DNA of 64,000 bases from Sinosporangium siamense (GTDB taxonomy: Bacteria > Actinomycetota > Actinomycetes > Streptosporangiales > Streptosporangiaceae). The notes under the pieces are model-generated. The model saw only the letters and a program-made list of their open reading frames with translations. It was not told the DNA's origin and did no database searches. Positions 55,965 through 64,000 of the stretch are shown here, piece after piece. A program made the position numbers and the translations under genes. The stretch covers positions 62,001-126,000 of the forward strand of contig NZ_BOOW01000015.1 in NCBI RefSeq assembly GCF_016863435.1, in the 5' to 3' direction. Position 1 is the first letter of the stretch. Every line of letters starts with the position of its first letter.

Positions 55965-57647
55965 TCATCGCTTGAGGAAGGCGAGGAGCCGGTCGATCGG
56001 CCAGGTGTTGATCACGTCGTCGGTGGTCAACCAGGCCCGCTGGGCGATGCCGACCCCGAAACGCTGGTGGTCGAGGTGCGGGATCGCGTGGGAGTCGCTG
56101 TCGATCGAGAACTTCACGCCGTGGTGACGCGCCAGCCGGACCAGATCGGCGGGCAGGTCGGACCGGTCGGGGTGGGAGTCGATCTCCATCGCGGTGCCGG
56201 TGCGGGCAGCCGCCTTGAACACCGCCTCCCAGTCGGCGTCGACCGGGCCGCGCTTGCCGATCTTGCGGGTGGTTGGGTGGCCGATGATGTCCACACCGGG
56301 GTTCTCGCAGGCGGCGATGAAACGGCGGGTCATCTCGTCGCGCGACTGGTTGAAATGCGAGTGCACGCTCGCCACGCAGACGTCGAAACCTTCGAGCACA
56401 TCGACCGGCCAGTCGACCGAGCCGTCGGGGCCGATGTTGAGTTCGCTGCCATGCAACAACCGCATGTCCGGATATTTCCGCTGAAGGCGGGAAAGCTGGG
56501 CGCGTTGGGCCAGCGCCTTGTCCAGCGTCATCCGCTGCATGACCAGATCCGGCGCGTGATCGGTCACCGCGTAATAGTCGTATCCGCGGGCGCTCGCCGC
56601 CGCCACCATGTCCGCGAGCGTGGCGATGCCGTCGGTCAGATCCGTGTGCGTGTGCAGATCGCCCCGCAGATCCGCCAACGTCACCAGCTCCGGCAACTCG
56701 TCCTTCAGCGCCGCGGCCACCTCCCCGCCGTCCTCCCGCAGCGGCGGCGGCACCCACTGCATGCCGAGCGCGTGGTAGATGTCCTCCTCGTGCTCGGCCG
56801 CGATCACCCGGTCGCCGTCGAACAGGCCGTATTCAGAGAGCTTCCACCCCTTCTTCACCGCGATCTCGCGGATGTGGACGTTGTGCTCCTTGCTGCCGGT
56901 GAAATATTGCATCGCGGCGCCCCACGACTCCGCCGGCACCCGGCGCAGATCGACCTGCACCCCGCCGGTCGTGCGGATCGAGGTCTTCTTGTCGCCTGCC
57001 GCGATCACCTCGGCGACATAGGGCTGCCCGCGGAACTCCTCCATCACCGACACGGGCGCGACCGTCAGCAGATCCACATCGCCGATCGTGTCCCGCATCC
57101 GGCGCAGCGACCCCGCGTAGGCGATGCGTTCCACCTGCAGCGACGCCATGATCTGCTCGGCCAGCGACATCGCAAGCCCGATGTGCACCCGCCGGCCCGC
57201 CTGCTCCAGCTGCTCGATGCCCTTGAGCAGATTGGCCTCGGTCTTCGGGCCGAACCCCTTCATCCCCGTCAGCCGCCCCGCCGCGATGGCCTCCCCCAGC
57301 GCCGCCGGCGAGTCGATGCCGAGCTCCTGGAACAGGAAAATCGCCGTCTTCGGCCCAAGCGACGGAATGCGCGTCAACCGCCGCACCCCCTCGGGCACCC
57401 GCCCGCGCAACTCGTCAAGCTGCCGGAAACTGCCCCGGGCGAGGAACTCCTCGACCTTCTTGGCGATCGCCTCACCCACACCGGGCACCCCACGCACATC
57501 GGCTGCGGCGATGTCCTCGGGGTAACCCGCGATCGCCTTCGCCGCCTTCTGATAACTGCGCACCCGAAACGCGTCACCCCCGGTCAACGCAAACAGATCC
57601 GCGTATTCCGTGAGCGCCGCCGCCACCTCGTCGTTCGCCCGAGCCAT
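55965..57647 (-). CDS. polX: PolX-type DNA polymerase/3'-5' exonuclease
   Basis: The 560-residue protein shows all PolX parts: an N-terminal 8-kDa-like HhH domain (FRVRSYQKAAKAIAGYPEDI, GVPGVGEAIAKKVEEFLARG, IPSLGPKTAIFLFQELGI), a nucleotidyltransferase palm (AYAGSLRRMRDTIGDVDLLT with the GS and D-x-D motif, and VQVDLRRVP) and a C-terminal PHP phosphoesterase (LRGDLHTHTDLTDG, LLHGSELNIGPDG, SVHSHFNQ, NPGVDIIGHPTTR, SDSHA). It fills short gaps in base-excision or end-joining repair. It is monocistronic and divergent from the toxin-antitoxin pair. Confidence 0.94.
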   Translation of the reverse strand: MARANDEVAAALTEYADLFALTGGDAFRVRSYQKAAKAIAGYPEDIAAADVRGVPGVGEAIAKKVEEFLARGSFRQLDELRGRVPEGVRRLTRIPSLGPKTAIFLFQELGIDSPAALGEAIAAGRLTGMKGFGPKTEANLLKGIEQLEQAGRRVHIGLAMSLAEQIMASLQVERIAYAGSLRRMRDTIGDVDLLTVAPVSVMEEFRGQPYVAEVIAAGDKKTSIRTTGGVQVDLRRVPAESWGAAMQYFTGSKEHNVHIREIAVKKGWKLSEYGLFDGDRVIAAEHEEDIYHALGMQWVPPPLREDGGEVAAALKDELPELVTLADLRGDLHTHTDLTDGIATLADMVAAASARGYDYYAVTDHAPDLVMQRMTLDKALAQRAQLSRLQRKYPDMRLLHGSELNIGPDGSVDWPVDVLEGFDVCVASVHSHFNQSRDEMTRRFIAACENPGVDIIGHPTTRKIGKRGPVDADWEAVFKAAARTGTAMEIDSHPDRSDLPADLVRLARHHGVKFSIDSDSHAIPHLDHQRFGVGIAQRAWLTTDDVINTWPIDRLLAFLKR

Positions 57648-57725
57648 AGGCCCACCCTAGAGGCTCCCACCGACAGGCTTACGCCGTACAGCACGAGCCG
57701 GACCGGGGTGGTGAGGTACGCTGAG

Positions 57726-57742
57726 GTCTAGACAGACTAGAC
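57726..57742 (+). promoter_or_regulatory. Candidate Phd operator
   Basis: GTCTAG (57726-57731) and CTAGAC (57737-57742) form a perfect 6-5-6 inverted repeat, 24 nt before the antitoxin start. A possible -10 (TACGCT, 57717-57722) is just upstream. Phd/YefM antitoxins normally bind such short palindromes to repress their own operon. Confidence 0.65.
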
Positions 57743-57765
57743 GGGATGCCTTGAGGGGGTGCCTT

Positions 57766-58017
57766 GTGGCCGAGTGGCAAGTGCAGGAAGCGAAACAGCG
57801 GTTCAGCGAGATGGTTCGTCGTGCACTACACGAAGGCCCTCAAGTCGTCACGCGCCATGGAGAAGAGGTGGTGGTGGTCGTCGATGTCGCCGAATACCGC
57901 CGTCTCACCAATCACGGATCCGATTTCGCTGACTTCCTGCTCGCCGACCCAGATTGGGGCGACGACGTGGAGTTTCCGCGGAGCAAGGATCTGCCTCGTG
58001 AGATCGTCTTCGACTGA
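57766..58017 (+). CDS. Phd/YefM-family antitoxin
   Basis: GTG 57766 is preceded by GAGGGGG and gives 83 residues. The N-terminal half has the Phd/YefM DNA-binding fold (EWQVQEAKQRFSEMVRRALH, EGPQVVTRHGEEVVVVVDVA, EYRRL). The acidic C-terminal tail (DFADFLLADPDWGDDVEFPR) should wrap the toxin. It is followed without a gap by the PIN toxin (TGATG), so the two are co-translated and the antitoxin represses its own promoter. Confidence 0.9.
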   Translation: MAEWQVQEAKQRFSEMVRRALHEGPQVVTRHGEEVVVVVDVAEYRRLTNHGSDFADFLLADPDWGDDVEFPRSKDLPREIVFD

Positions 58018-58454
58018 TGGGCGTCGGTTTCCTGCTCGATACCAATGTGATCTCCGAAGCGCGCAAGCGAAACGGGAGTTCCGTGGTCAAAGATTGGATC
58101 CGCACTTCCTACGGCCCCACGCTGCATCTCAGCAGCCTGACGGTCGGTGAGATCCGCTGCGGTATAGAGCTCTGTCGAGAGAAGGATCCGGCCAAGGCTG
58201 CCACCCTAGAGCGCTGGCTACTTACCCTCCGTCGGCAGTTTGGTGACCGGATCATCCCTGTGACAGCAGCGGTCACGGAGGAATGGGGGCGATTGAATGC
58301 ATTGCGCACCCTGCCGGCAGTCGACGGTCTTCTCGCGGCCACGGCACGTGCGCATGGCTGGACTTTGGTCACCTGCAATGTGAAGGACTTCATGGGCACA
58401 GGGGTGTCCTTGCTCAACCCCTTTGAGACCACCTCGCAGGGGTCGTCACACTAG
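58017..58454 (+). CDS. VapC/FitB-type PIN-domain toxin
   Basis: The 145-residue protein has the PIN acidic residues: D in FLLDTNVISEARK, E in LSSLTVGEIRCGIE, D in PAVDGLLAATARAHG and the late T/N-x-x-D in LVTCNVKDFMGTGVSLLNPF. The DTNVISE motif and C-terminal NPFE resemble the FitB subgroup, which often pairs with Phd-like antitoxins. It is predicted to cleave RNA under stress. The ATG overlaps the antitoxin stop by one base. Confidence 0.9.
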   Translation: MGVGFLLDTNVISEARKRNGSSVVKDWIRTSYGPTLHLSSLTVGEIRCGIELCREKDPAKAATLERWLLTLRRQFGDRIIPVTAAVTEEWGRLNALRTLPAVDGLLAATARAHGWTLVTCNVKDFMGTGVSLLNPFETTSQGSSH

Positions 58455-58459
58455 GTCGG

Positions 58460-59200
58460 GTGCGGACCTCGCTGATCTCCATCACGTCGTTGTTGCCGGT
58501 TGTGCTCGTCGTGCTGATCCTGTTGGGGGCGGCGGCAGCGTGGCTGGGGCGGTTGGGGCATGGCAGAGAGGTGCTCGTCGCATGCGGGCGGGCGGTGGTG
58601 CAGCTCTTGGCCGTGTCCGCACTGATCGCGTGGGTCGTGATGCACTCGGCCGCCGTGGCGGGGTTTCTGCTGCTCATGTACGGCGTGGCCACGTTCACCG
58701 CAGGGCGGAGGATCACGCGGGGCGGGGCGGTGTGGTGGGCCGGGGTGCCGATCGCGGCGGGGACGGTGCCGGTGCTGGCGGTGCTGTCCGGGAGTGGGGT
58801 GATCTCCACGGCGGGCATCGTGGTGATCCCGATCACCGGCATCCTGCTGGGCGGCTGCCTGACGGCCACCACCCTGGCCGGGCGGCGGGCCGTGGAGGAG
58901 CTGCGGCAGCGTAAGGGTGAGGTGGAGGCCGCCTTGGCGCTGGGCTTCACAACGCGTGAGGCGGCGTTGGAGATCTGCCGCCCGGCGGCCTCCCACGCCC
59001 TGGTGCCCGCTCTCGACCAGACGAGAACGGTGGGTCTGGTCACGCTGCCGGGGGCGTTCGTGGGCATGCTGCTCGGCGGGGCGAGCCCGGTGGAGGCGGG
59101 GGTCGTGCAGCTCGTGGTCCTGGTGGCCCTGCTCGCCGCCGAGGCGATAGCCGTACTCGTGACCATTGAGCTTGCGGTGCGAGGTTATCTCCGGGTGTAG
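58460..59200 (+). CDS. UPF0014/FetB-family ABC permease
   Basis: The 246-residue protein (GTG start, 5 nt after the toxin stop) has six or seven helices: VLILLGAAAAWLGRLGHGRE, ACGRAVVQLLAVSALIAWVV, VVIPITGILLGGCLTATTLA, ALALGFTTREAALEICRPAA, RTVGLVTLPGAFVGMLLGGA. These are diagnostic of UPF0014 (E. coli FetB/YbbM, plant STAR2). FetB works with ATPase FetA in iron/metal resistance. No FetA gene is nearby, so the ATPase must be elsewhere. The 3' end overlaps the convergent ligase gene by 16 bp. Confidence 0.88.
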   Translation: MRTSLISITSLLPVVLVVLILLGAAAAWLGRLGHGREVLVACGRAVVQLLAVSALIAWVVMHSAAVAGFLLLMYGVATFTAGRRITRGGAVWWAGVPIAAGTVPVLAVLSGSGVISTAGIVVIPITGILLGGCLTATTLAGRRAVEELRQRKGEVEAALALGFTTREAALEICRPAASHALVPALDQTRTVGLVTLPGAFVGMLLGGASPVEAGVVQLVVLVALLAAEAIAVLVTIELAVRGYLRV

Positions 59201-60561
59201 CGGTGTTTGACCCCCGGTGGGAAGTATTCGGGGTCCCCTGCCGCCAGCAGCCGGACGACGGGGCGCCGCCGCTCCTGAGGCACGTAGTTCGCGAACTCAC
59301 TGTTCAACCGCAATAGCTGACCGAGTACGGCATCAGCCACCAAAGCCGTGTCCCCCGCCTCCTCGCCCCGGCCGGGGGCCAGCTCGACGGTGACGATCAG
59401 GGACAGGTCGCGCGTCGCCGGGTCCTCGGTCACCTCCATGACGAACTTCCCGGTGACCATCCGGTTGACCTCGGGCTGCTCAAGCCCGATGGAGATGTTC
59501 TCCGGATAGACGTTCGCCCCGTAGTAGGACACCGCAAAACGTCCCCTGCCGAAGACGTACACAAACGGCAGCGCCGGCCCGCTCACCGGGGGGCGATAGC
59601 CGTACCCGTCGAGGAAGCCCAGCAACTCGTCGTGTCCCAGCAGCCCGCCCTCGTCGGCGATGTGATAGCGGACGAGCGGCACCCCGTTGTCGCCGCTGAA
59701 CAGCAGTGTGCCGTCGACCGTCTCAAAGAACCGCACATCCGGGTCATATTGCACCAGCGTGGGCAGCCGGGCCGAGCCGAACAGCTCCCGCGCGACCTCG
59801 GGCCGCCCCGCCAGGAAACGGCGGATGCCGATGGACAGCGGCGTCTCGTTGCCGAGCACGCCCGCGTCGGCTGTGCCGTACAACGAGGCGGTGCCGCGGG
59901 CGGGGTCGGCGATGCCCGCCCGCTCGCACACCAGCGTGCGCCACTCCTCGCTGAACACCTCGCCGGCGGTGACCAGTTTGAGGTGGTAGTCCGACCACTG
60001 CACACCTTGCGCCGCACCTGTGTCGATGACGTCCTTCAGGAACGGCGGGTAGCCGAGGAGCACCACCTGGTCGACGTGCGGCCCGAGTCCGGCGACGACG
60101 CGAAGGATCTCCCGTTTGTCGCTGCCGGGCGCGACCACCGTGATCGGGTGGCCGCGGTCGGCCAGATGGCGGCAGCACGCGATGGTGAACAGGCCACCGA
60201 CCCAGGTGCCGAGCGCGAAGCAGACCACCGCGAGGGTACGGCGGGAGCCGGCGTCGAAGGCGTCCCGGAACACCTGCTCGAAACGATCGGTGATGACCCG
60301 TTCGTCGTCGCTTGAACGCGGCCAGAACGTCGGTTCCCCGGTCGAACCCGACGACACCGCCACCATGTCGCCGAGCACACCGTCCCGGCACAGGTCGGGG
60401 AGGGGGTGCTTGCGTGTGTAGTTGTCCTTGGTGGTGAGGGGCAGACTTGAAAAGTCATCCAATGTCTGGATTTGATCGGGTGCTATGGCGTGTTCCGCGA
60501 GGAAACCCCGATAGGCCGGAACGGTCCGCGCCACCTGCTGAAACAGTTCAACTGGATCCAC
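59185..60561 (-). CDS. PaaK-like phenylacetate-CoA ligase-family protein
   Basis: The 458-residue protein resembles PaaK-type adenylating enzymes: PLTTKDNYTRKHPLP, the P-loop-like VAVSSGSTGEPTFW, LVTAGEVFSEEWRTLV (Glu of AGE), SLYGTADAGVLGNETPLS and a C-terminal hinge after GDPEYF. Such enzymes activate aryl or short-chain carboxylates as acyl-AMP and then CoA. The aromatic pathway genes (paaA-E) are absent, so the substrate is open. It follows the pyruvate oxidase gene by 24 nt in the same direction, which suggests a joint role. Confidence 0.8.
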   Translation of the reverse strand: MDPVELFQQVARTVPAYRGFLAEHAIAPDQIQTLDDFSSLPLTTKDNYTRKHPLPDLCRDGVLGDMVAVSSGSTGEPTFWPRSSDDERVITDRFEQVFRDAFDAGSRRTLAVVCFALGTWVGGLFTIACCRHLADRGHPITVVAPGSDKREILRVVAGLGPHVDQVVLLGYPPFLKDVIDTGAAQGVQWSDYHLKLVTAGEVFSEEWRTLVCERAGIADPARGTASLYGTADAGVLGNETPLSIGIRRFLAGRPEVARELFGSARLPTLVQYDPDVRFFETVDGTLLFSGDNGVPLVRYHIADEGGLLGHDELLGFLDGYGYRPPVSGPALPFVYVFGRGRFAVSYYGANVYPENISIGLEQPEVNRMVTGKFVMEVTEDPATRDLSLIVTVELAPGRGEEAGDTALVADAVLGQLLRLNSEFANYVPQERRRPVVRLLAAGDPEYFPPGVKHRYTRR

Positions 60562-60585
60562 CCGCCGACTCTAGGCGAGCCGGCC

Positions 60586-62328
60586 TCACGGCCGAGGAAT
60601 GTTGCGCAGGTTGGATCGCGCCAATTGCACCATCCGTCCCACTCCGCCGTTGAACACCGTACGGCTGGCCGACAACGCGAAGCCCGTGACCTGCTCGGCG
60701 GTGATCTTGGGCGGCATCGAGAGGGCGTGCGGGTCGGTGGCGATGTCCACCAGGACCGGCCCCTTGTGGTCGAACGCCGCACGCAGCGCACTGCGCACCT
60801 CACCCGGCTTCTCCACCCGGATGCCCCGAGCCCCCGCCGCCGTGGCGATGGCGGCATAATCCGTGCGCGGATAGGACGTGCCGTACGGCGCGAGCCCGTC
60901 CACCATCATCTCCAGGTCGACCATCGCCAGCGACGAGTTGTTGAACACCACGACCTTCACCGGCAGGTCGTATTGCACCAACGTCAGGAAGTCCCCCATC
61001 AGCATCGAGAACCCACCGTCTCCCGACATCGACACCACCTGCCGGTTCCGGTCCAGGAACTGCGCCCCGATCGCCTGCGGCAGCGCATTGGCCATCGAAC
61101 CATGCACAAACGACCCGATGACCCGGCGCCTGCCGTTCGGCGTGAGATAGCGCGCCGCCCAGACGTTGCACATGCCGGTGTCGACGGTGAAGATCGTGTC
61201 GGCCGCGGCCTCCTCGTCCAGGATGGAGGCGACGTACTCGGGATGGATGGGAATGTGCTTGTCGACATTCCGGGTGTAGGCCTTGACGACCCCTTCCAGC
61301 GCGTCGACGTGCTTTTTGAGCATTCGGTCGAGGAAACGGCGGGAGGTCTTCTCCCGCACCCTCGGTGTCAGGCAACGCAGCGTCTCGCCCACATCACCCC
61401 AGACCGCCAGATCCAGCTTGGCTCGCCGCCCCAGCCGCTCGGGCGCGATGTCCACCTGCGCGATCCGCACGTCCTTCGGCAGAAACTCGTTGTACGGAAA
61501 ATCCGTGCCGAGCAGGATCAGCAGGTCGCACTCGTGCATGGCCTCGTAGGCTGCGCCGTACCCCAGCATGCCGGACATGCCGACGTCGAATGGGTTGTCG
61601 TACTGAATGTGCTCCTTGCCGCGCAGCGCGTGACCCACGGGTGCTTTGAGCTTCTCCGCGAACTCCATCACCTCGGCGTGCGCACCCGCCACCCCGCGCC
61701 CGCAGAAAAGCGTCACCCTCTCCGCCGAGTCGATCAGTTTCACGAACTCCGCCAGCTCCCGGTCACCCGGCCGGATCGCCGGCTGTGAGGGCACCACGGC
61801 GGGTTCGACCGACTTGTCCGGTGCGTCCTTGCCCGCCACATCGCCCGGGAGCGACACCACCGACACTCCACGCAGCCCCAGCGCGTGGTGGATGGCGGTC
61901 TGCACGACACGCGGCATCTGCTCCGGCGTGGAGATCAACTCCGAGTAGTGGCTGCACTCCTCGAACAGCCGGTCGGGGTGGGTCTCTTGGAAGTAGCCCG
62001 TGCCGATCTCGCTGCTCGGGATCTGCGCCGCCAGCGCGAGCACCGGCGCGTTGGAGCGGTGCGCGTCGTACAGCCCGTTGATCAGGTGCATATTGCCCGG
62101 ACCGCACGACCCCGCACAGGCCGCGAGCCGCCCGGTGAGCTGAGCCTCGGCGCCGGCCGCAAACGCCGCAGTCTCCTCGTGGCGCACCTGGATCCACTCG
62201 ACGTCGCTGCTCCGGCGGATGGCGTCGACCACGGGGTTCAGGCTGTCGCCGACCACCCCGTAGACCCTCCGCACCCCCGCGCGGACAATGAGATCGACGT
62301 ATTGCTCGGCCACCGTTTGCCTGGCCAT
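60586..62328 (-). CDS. poxB: Pyruvate oxidase/pyruvate dehydrogenase (quinone)-like TPP enzyme
   Basis: The 580-residue protein has full TPP-enzyme architecture: the Glu in VRHEETAAFAAGAEAQLTGR, a FAD/DHS middle domain (YGAAYEAMHECDLLILLGTD, FPYNEFLP) and the TPP-binding GDGGFSMLMGDFLTLVQYDL plus NNSSLAMVDLEMM. The pattern matches PoxB, which oxidises pyruvate to acetate and CO2 and reduces quinone at the membrane. The acetate made could link to the PaaK-like ligase behind it. It shares direction with, but is separate from, the DapF-like gene. Confidence 0.9.
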   Translation of the reverse strand: MARQTVAEQYVDLIVRAGVRRVYGVVGDSLNPVVDAIRRSSDVEWIQVRHEETAAFAAGAEAQLTGRLAACAGSCGPGNMHLINGLYDAHRSNAPVLALAAQIPSSEIGTGYFQETHPDRLFEECSHYSELISTPEQMPRVVQTAIHHALGLRGVSVVSLPGDVAGKDAPDKSVEPAVVPSQPAIRPGDRELAEFVKLIDSAERVTLFCGRGVAGAHAEVMEFAEKLKAPVGHALRGKEHIQYDNPFDVGMSGMLGYGAAYEAMHECDLLILLGTDFPYNEFLPKDVRIAQVDIAPERLGRRAKLDLAVWGDVGETLRCLTPRVREKTSRRFLDRMLKKHVDALEGVVKAYTRNVDKHIPIHPEYVASILDEEAAADTIFTVDTGMCNVWAARYLTPNGRRRVIGSFVHGSMANALPQAIGAQFLDRNRQVVSMSGDGGFSMLMGDFLTLVQYDLPVKVVVFNNSSLAMVDLEMMVDGLAPYGTSYPRTDYAAIATAAGARGIRVEKPGEVRSALRAAFDHKGPVLVDIATDPHALSMPPKITAEQVTGFALSASRTVFNGGVGRMVQLARSNLRNIPRP

Positions 62329-62409
62329 GACGGCCCCCCTAGATCAGTCGTACGTATCGATCAATCTACGTACCCACCAGGGGGAGCGCATTATGCGGCA
62401 TTTGTCCGG

Positions 62410-63384
62410 CTATATGGTGACGCCCAGCTCGGCGAGCCGCGCCCGGTTGGCCCGGTCCAGCTCCGCGTAGGCTGCGATCTCCTCGTCGAACCGCTCGGTA
62501 TCCACCGCAAAGTCCGGGCCCGCCTCCGCCTCCTCCAGCGAGACGGTTGCGCGTGAGACGAAGGTCGCGTTGCCCTCCAGCGTCGGGTGCCACCGCCCGC
62601 CCTCATCGCGGAAGACCGCCTTTGCCACCCCGCCCGGATTGCGCACCGTGAGCGGAATGCCTGCCGGAATGCCGCGCAGCTTCGAATACACGGCAGACGA
62701 CGCGATCACCCCCGAACCACACGAGAGCGTGAGCCCCACCCCGCGCTCGAACGTGCAGACGAAGATCTCATGCTCCCCAAGCGGCTGGACAAACGACACA
62801 TTCGCCCCGATCGGGAACGTCTCCGTGAGCGCCTCAACCCGCCGCCCCACGGACACGAGCTCCTTCTCGTCATAGTGATCCACGATCGCGATCAGATGCG
62901 AGTTGGGTACGGCAAGAGCCGTGAAACCCAAGGGCGACCCAAGAGCTGGAATCACCTCGTCAAACCACTCGTGCACTCCCGCCACGATGGGCTCCGGCGC
63001 GTGAAACGAGACCGGCGGCAACGAAACAGCCGTGCGCGGCACGCCACCCTCACCCGCCGCCCGCTCGACGAGGAACCGATGCGGCCCGGTGCTGACCGTC
63101 GCCGACTCCTCCGCACGCCGATCAAGCACATAACGCCCAAGGCACCGCATACCATTGCCGCACAGGCTGGACCTTGAACCGTCCGGGTTGTAGAAGAGCG
63201 CCTCCGCCGCGCCGGTGGGGTCCTCCACGAAGTAGACCCCGTCCGCCCCGAGCGGACCGGTGCGATCACACAGATTGCGCACCACCCTGCTCAGATCAGT
63301 GGTGATCGGCAGGCCCTCGGGCAGCTCAACGACAAGGATGTCGTTACGCGACCCATGGGTCGAAAGAACGTCGAGTGTGGTCAT
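62410..63384 (-). CDS. dapF: Diaminopimelate epimerase-like protein (DapF family)
   Basis: ATG 63384 gives 324 residues; a longer frame exists but is less likely. The two catalytic Cys regions are present: C75 in LCGNGMRCLGRYVL and the second in LSCGSGVIASSAV. The first motif is GSRNDI in place of the usual GNDF, and the chain is longer than typical DapF (about 275). It may therefore be a second, specialised DapF or a PhzF-like epimerase. Standard DapF makes meso-DAP for lysine and peptidoglycan. Divergent from coaE. Confidence 0.75.
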   Translation of the reverse strand: MTTLDVLSTHGSRNDILVVELPEGLPITTDLSRVVRNLCDRTGPLGADGVYFVEDPTGAAEALFYNPDGSRSSLCGNGMRCLGRYVLDRRAEESATVSTGPHRFLVERAAGEGGVPRTAVSLPPVSFHAPEPIVAGVHEWFDEVIPALGSPLGFTALAVPNSHLIAIVDHYDEKELVSVGRRVEALTETFPIGANVSFVQPLGEHEIFVCTFERGVGLTLSCGSGVIASSAVYSKLRGIPAGIPLTVRNPGGVAKAVFRDEGGRWHPTLEGNATFVSRATVSLEEAEAGPDFAVDTERFDEEIAAYAELDRANRARLAELGVTI

Positions 63385-63404
63385 CGGTGGCCTGCCCCGT
63401 GTGG

Positions 63405-63434
63405 TGCGACGTGCTGTAGCGGCCATCCTATAAG
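63405..63434 (+). promoter_or_regulatory. Possible coaE promoter
   Basis: TGCGAC (63405-63410) and TATAAG (63429-63434) with an 18-nt spacer fit a sigma-70-like promoter before coaE. The -35 match is weak. The region also carries a TAGGAT-like -10 on the opposite strand for the dapF-like gene. Confidence 0.35.
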
Positions 63435-63488
63435 GCCGGTTTCCAGGAGGATCTCCCCCACGATGGTGGCACCCCCACCGAGGGCCGT

Positions 63489-64000
63489 ATGCTGCCGAAC
63501 GTGCTGAAGGTTGGTCTTACCGGCGGGATCGGATCCGGCAAGAGCGAGGTGTCACGGCGGCTGTCCGCCCGCGGCGCCGTGGTGATCGACGCCGACAAAA
63601 TCGCCCGCGAGGTCGTGGAACCCGGCACCCCGGGCCTCTCCGCCGTCGTGGCCGAGTTCGGCCCCGAGATCCTCCGCGAGGACGGCTCCCTGAACCGCGA
63701 GAAACTAGGCTCGATCGTCTTCGCCGACCAGTCGAGACTCAAGGCCCTCAACGCCATAGTCCACCCCCTGGTCGGCACCCGCGCTGCCGAACTCCAGCAG
63801 GCCGCCCCCGCCGACGCGATCGTGGTCTACGACGTGCCGCTGCTGGTGGAAAATAACCTGGCCTCGATGTACGACCTGGTCGTCGTGGTCGACGCAGCCG
63901 ACGAAACCCGCGTCGAACGCCTCATGAAACACCGCAACATGCCCGAACCCGACGCCCGCGCCCGCCTCGCCGCCCAAGCCCCCCGCGAAACCCGCCTGGC
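63489..64000 (+). CDS. coaE: Dephospho-CoA kinase CoaE, N-terminal part
   Basis: The gene runs off the right edge; about 170 residues are visible. From ATG 63489 it reads [20 protein letters not shown] (Walker A), then [20 protein letters not shown] (Asp of the CoA-binding domain), [48 protein letters not shown] and [10 protein letters not shown]. These are diagnostic for CoaE, which phosphorylates dephospho-CoA to CoA. GTG 63501 is an alternative start. GAGGG precedes the ATG. In many actinobacteria uvrB follows coaE. Confidence 0.95.
   Translation, partial: MLPNVLKVGLTGGIGSGKSEVSRRLSARGAVVIDADKIAREVVEPGTPGLSAVVAEFGPEILREDGSLNREKLGSIVFADQSRLKALNAIVHPLVGTRAAELQQAAPADAIVVYDVPLLVENNLASMYDLVVVVDAADETRVERLMKHRNMPEPDARARLAAQAPRETRL

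Overview
This 64 kb window is very GC-rich chromosomal DNA from an actinomycete. A Streptosporangiales/Streptosporangiaceae-like host (Nonomuraea, Streptosporangium or Microbispora type) is an inference from codon use, GTG/TTG starts, the complete ergothioneine operon, the LytTR-DUF485-acetate symporter block, a WS/DGAT acyltransferase and a lone TnpB. There are no rRNA or tRNA genes, CRISPR arrays or prophages. Both ends cut genes: an M6 peptidase on the left, dephospho-CoA kinase on the right.

Layout. 0-7 kb: M6 peptidase end, lipid kinase, LytS-type sensor kinase, SnoaL-like and VOC proteins, a DUF1275/hydrolase pair and a GlcG/HbpS protein. 7-18.4 kb: a catabolic island with a PucR-type regulator and, on the opposite strand, a near-contiguous block encoding a gamma-glutamyltransferase-family enzyme, RidA, aldehyde dehydrogenase, a heme-oxygenase-like diiron oxidase with all six predicted iron ligands, a Rieske protein, an FAD reductase, a second Rieske protein and an MFS permease, plus a divergent permease. 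This reads as an uncharacterised oxygenase pathway for an amide- or amine-bearing substrate. 18.5-22.3 kb: second RidA, a secreted FG-GAP repeat protein and a TnpB element; two copies of a structured leader precede the first two genes.

22.3-37 kb: a second catabolic locus. A Tat-exported six-hairpin-like protein, KDG kinase and KDPG aldolase lie on the minus strand. On the plus strand are an IclR regulator, creatininase-family enzyme, three amidohydrolases, an MLE-subgroup enolase-superfamily enzyme, a DHDPS-family lyase, a sugar-type ABC importer without its ATPase, and an SDR. Four related AT-rich palindromes centred on TTCGATAT lie just before four of its transcription units and look like the operators of the IclR protein.

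37-44 kb: egtABCDE (ergothioneine) on the minus strand, downstream of an ECF sigma factor and a zinc anti-sigma factor with RsrA-like Cys/His spacing. 44-50 kb: LytTR regulator, small membrane proteins and two acetate-type Na+ symporters. A 21-bp-phased direct repeat before the second symporter operon is a good candidate LytTR site. The matching LytS kinase may be the one at 2.3 kb, about 41 kb away.

50-64 kb: DHA2 exporter with TetR regulator, another TetR, WS/DGAT, sulfite-oxidase-type molybdoenzyme, PolX polymerase, a Phd/PIN toxin-antitoxin pair, an orphan FetB-type permease, PaaK-like ligase with pyruvate oxidase, a DapF-like epimerase and the start of coaE. These are mostly ordinary actinobacterial genes.
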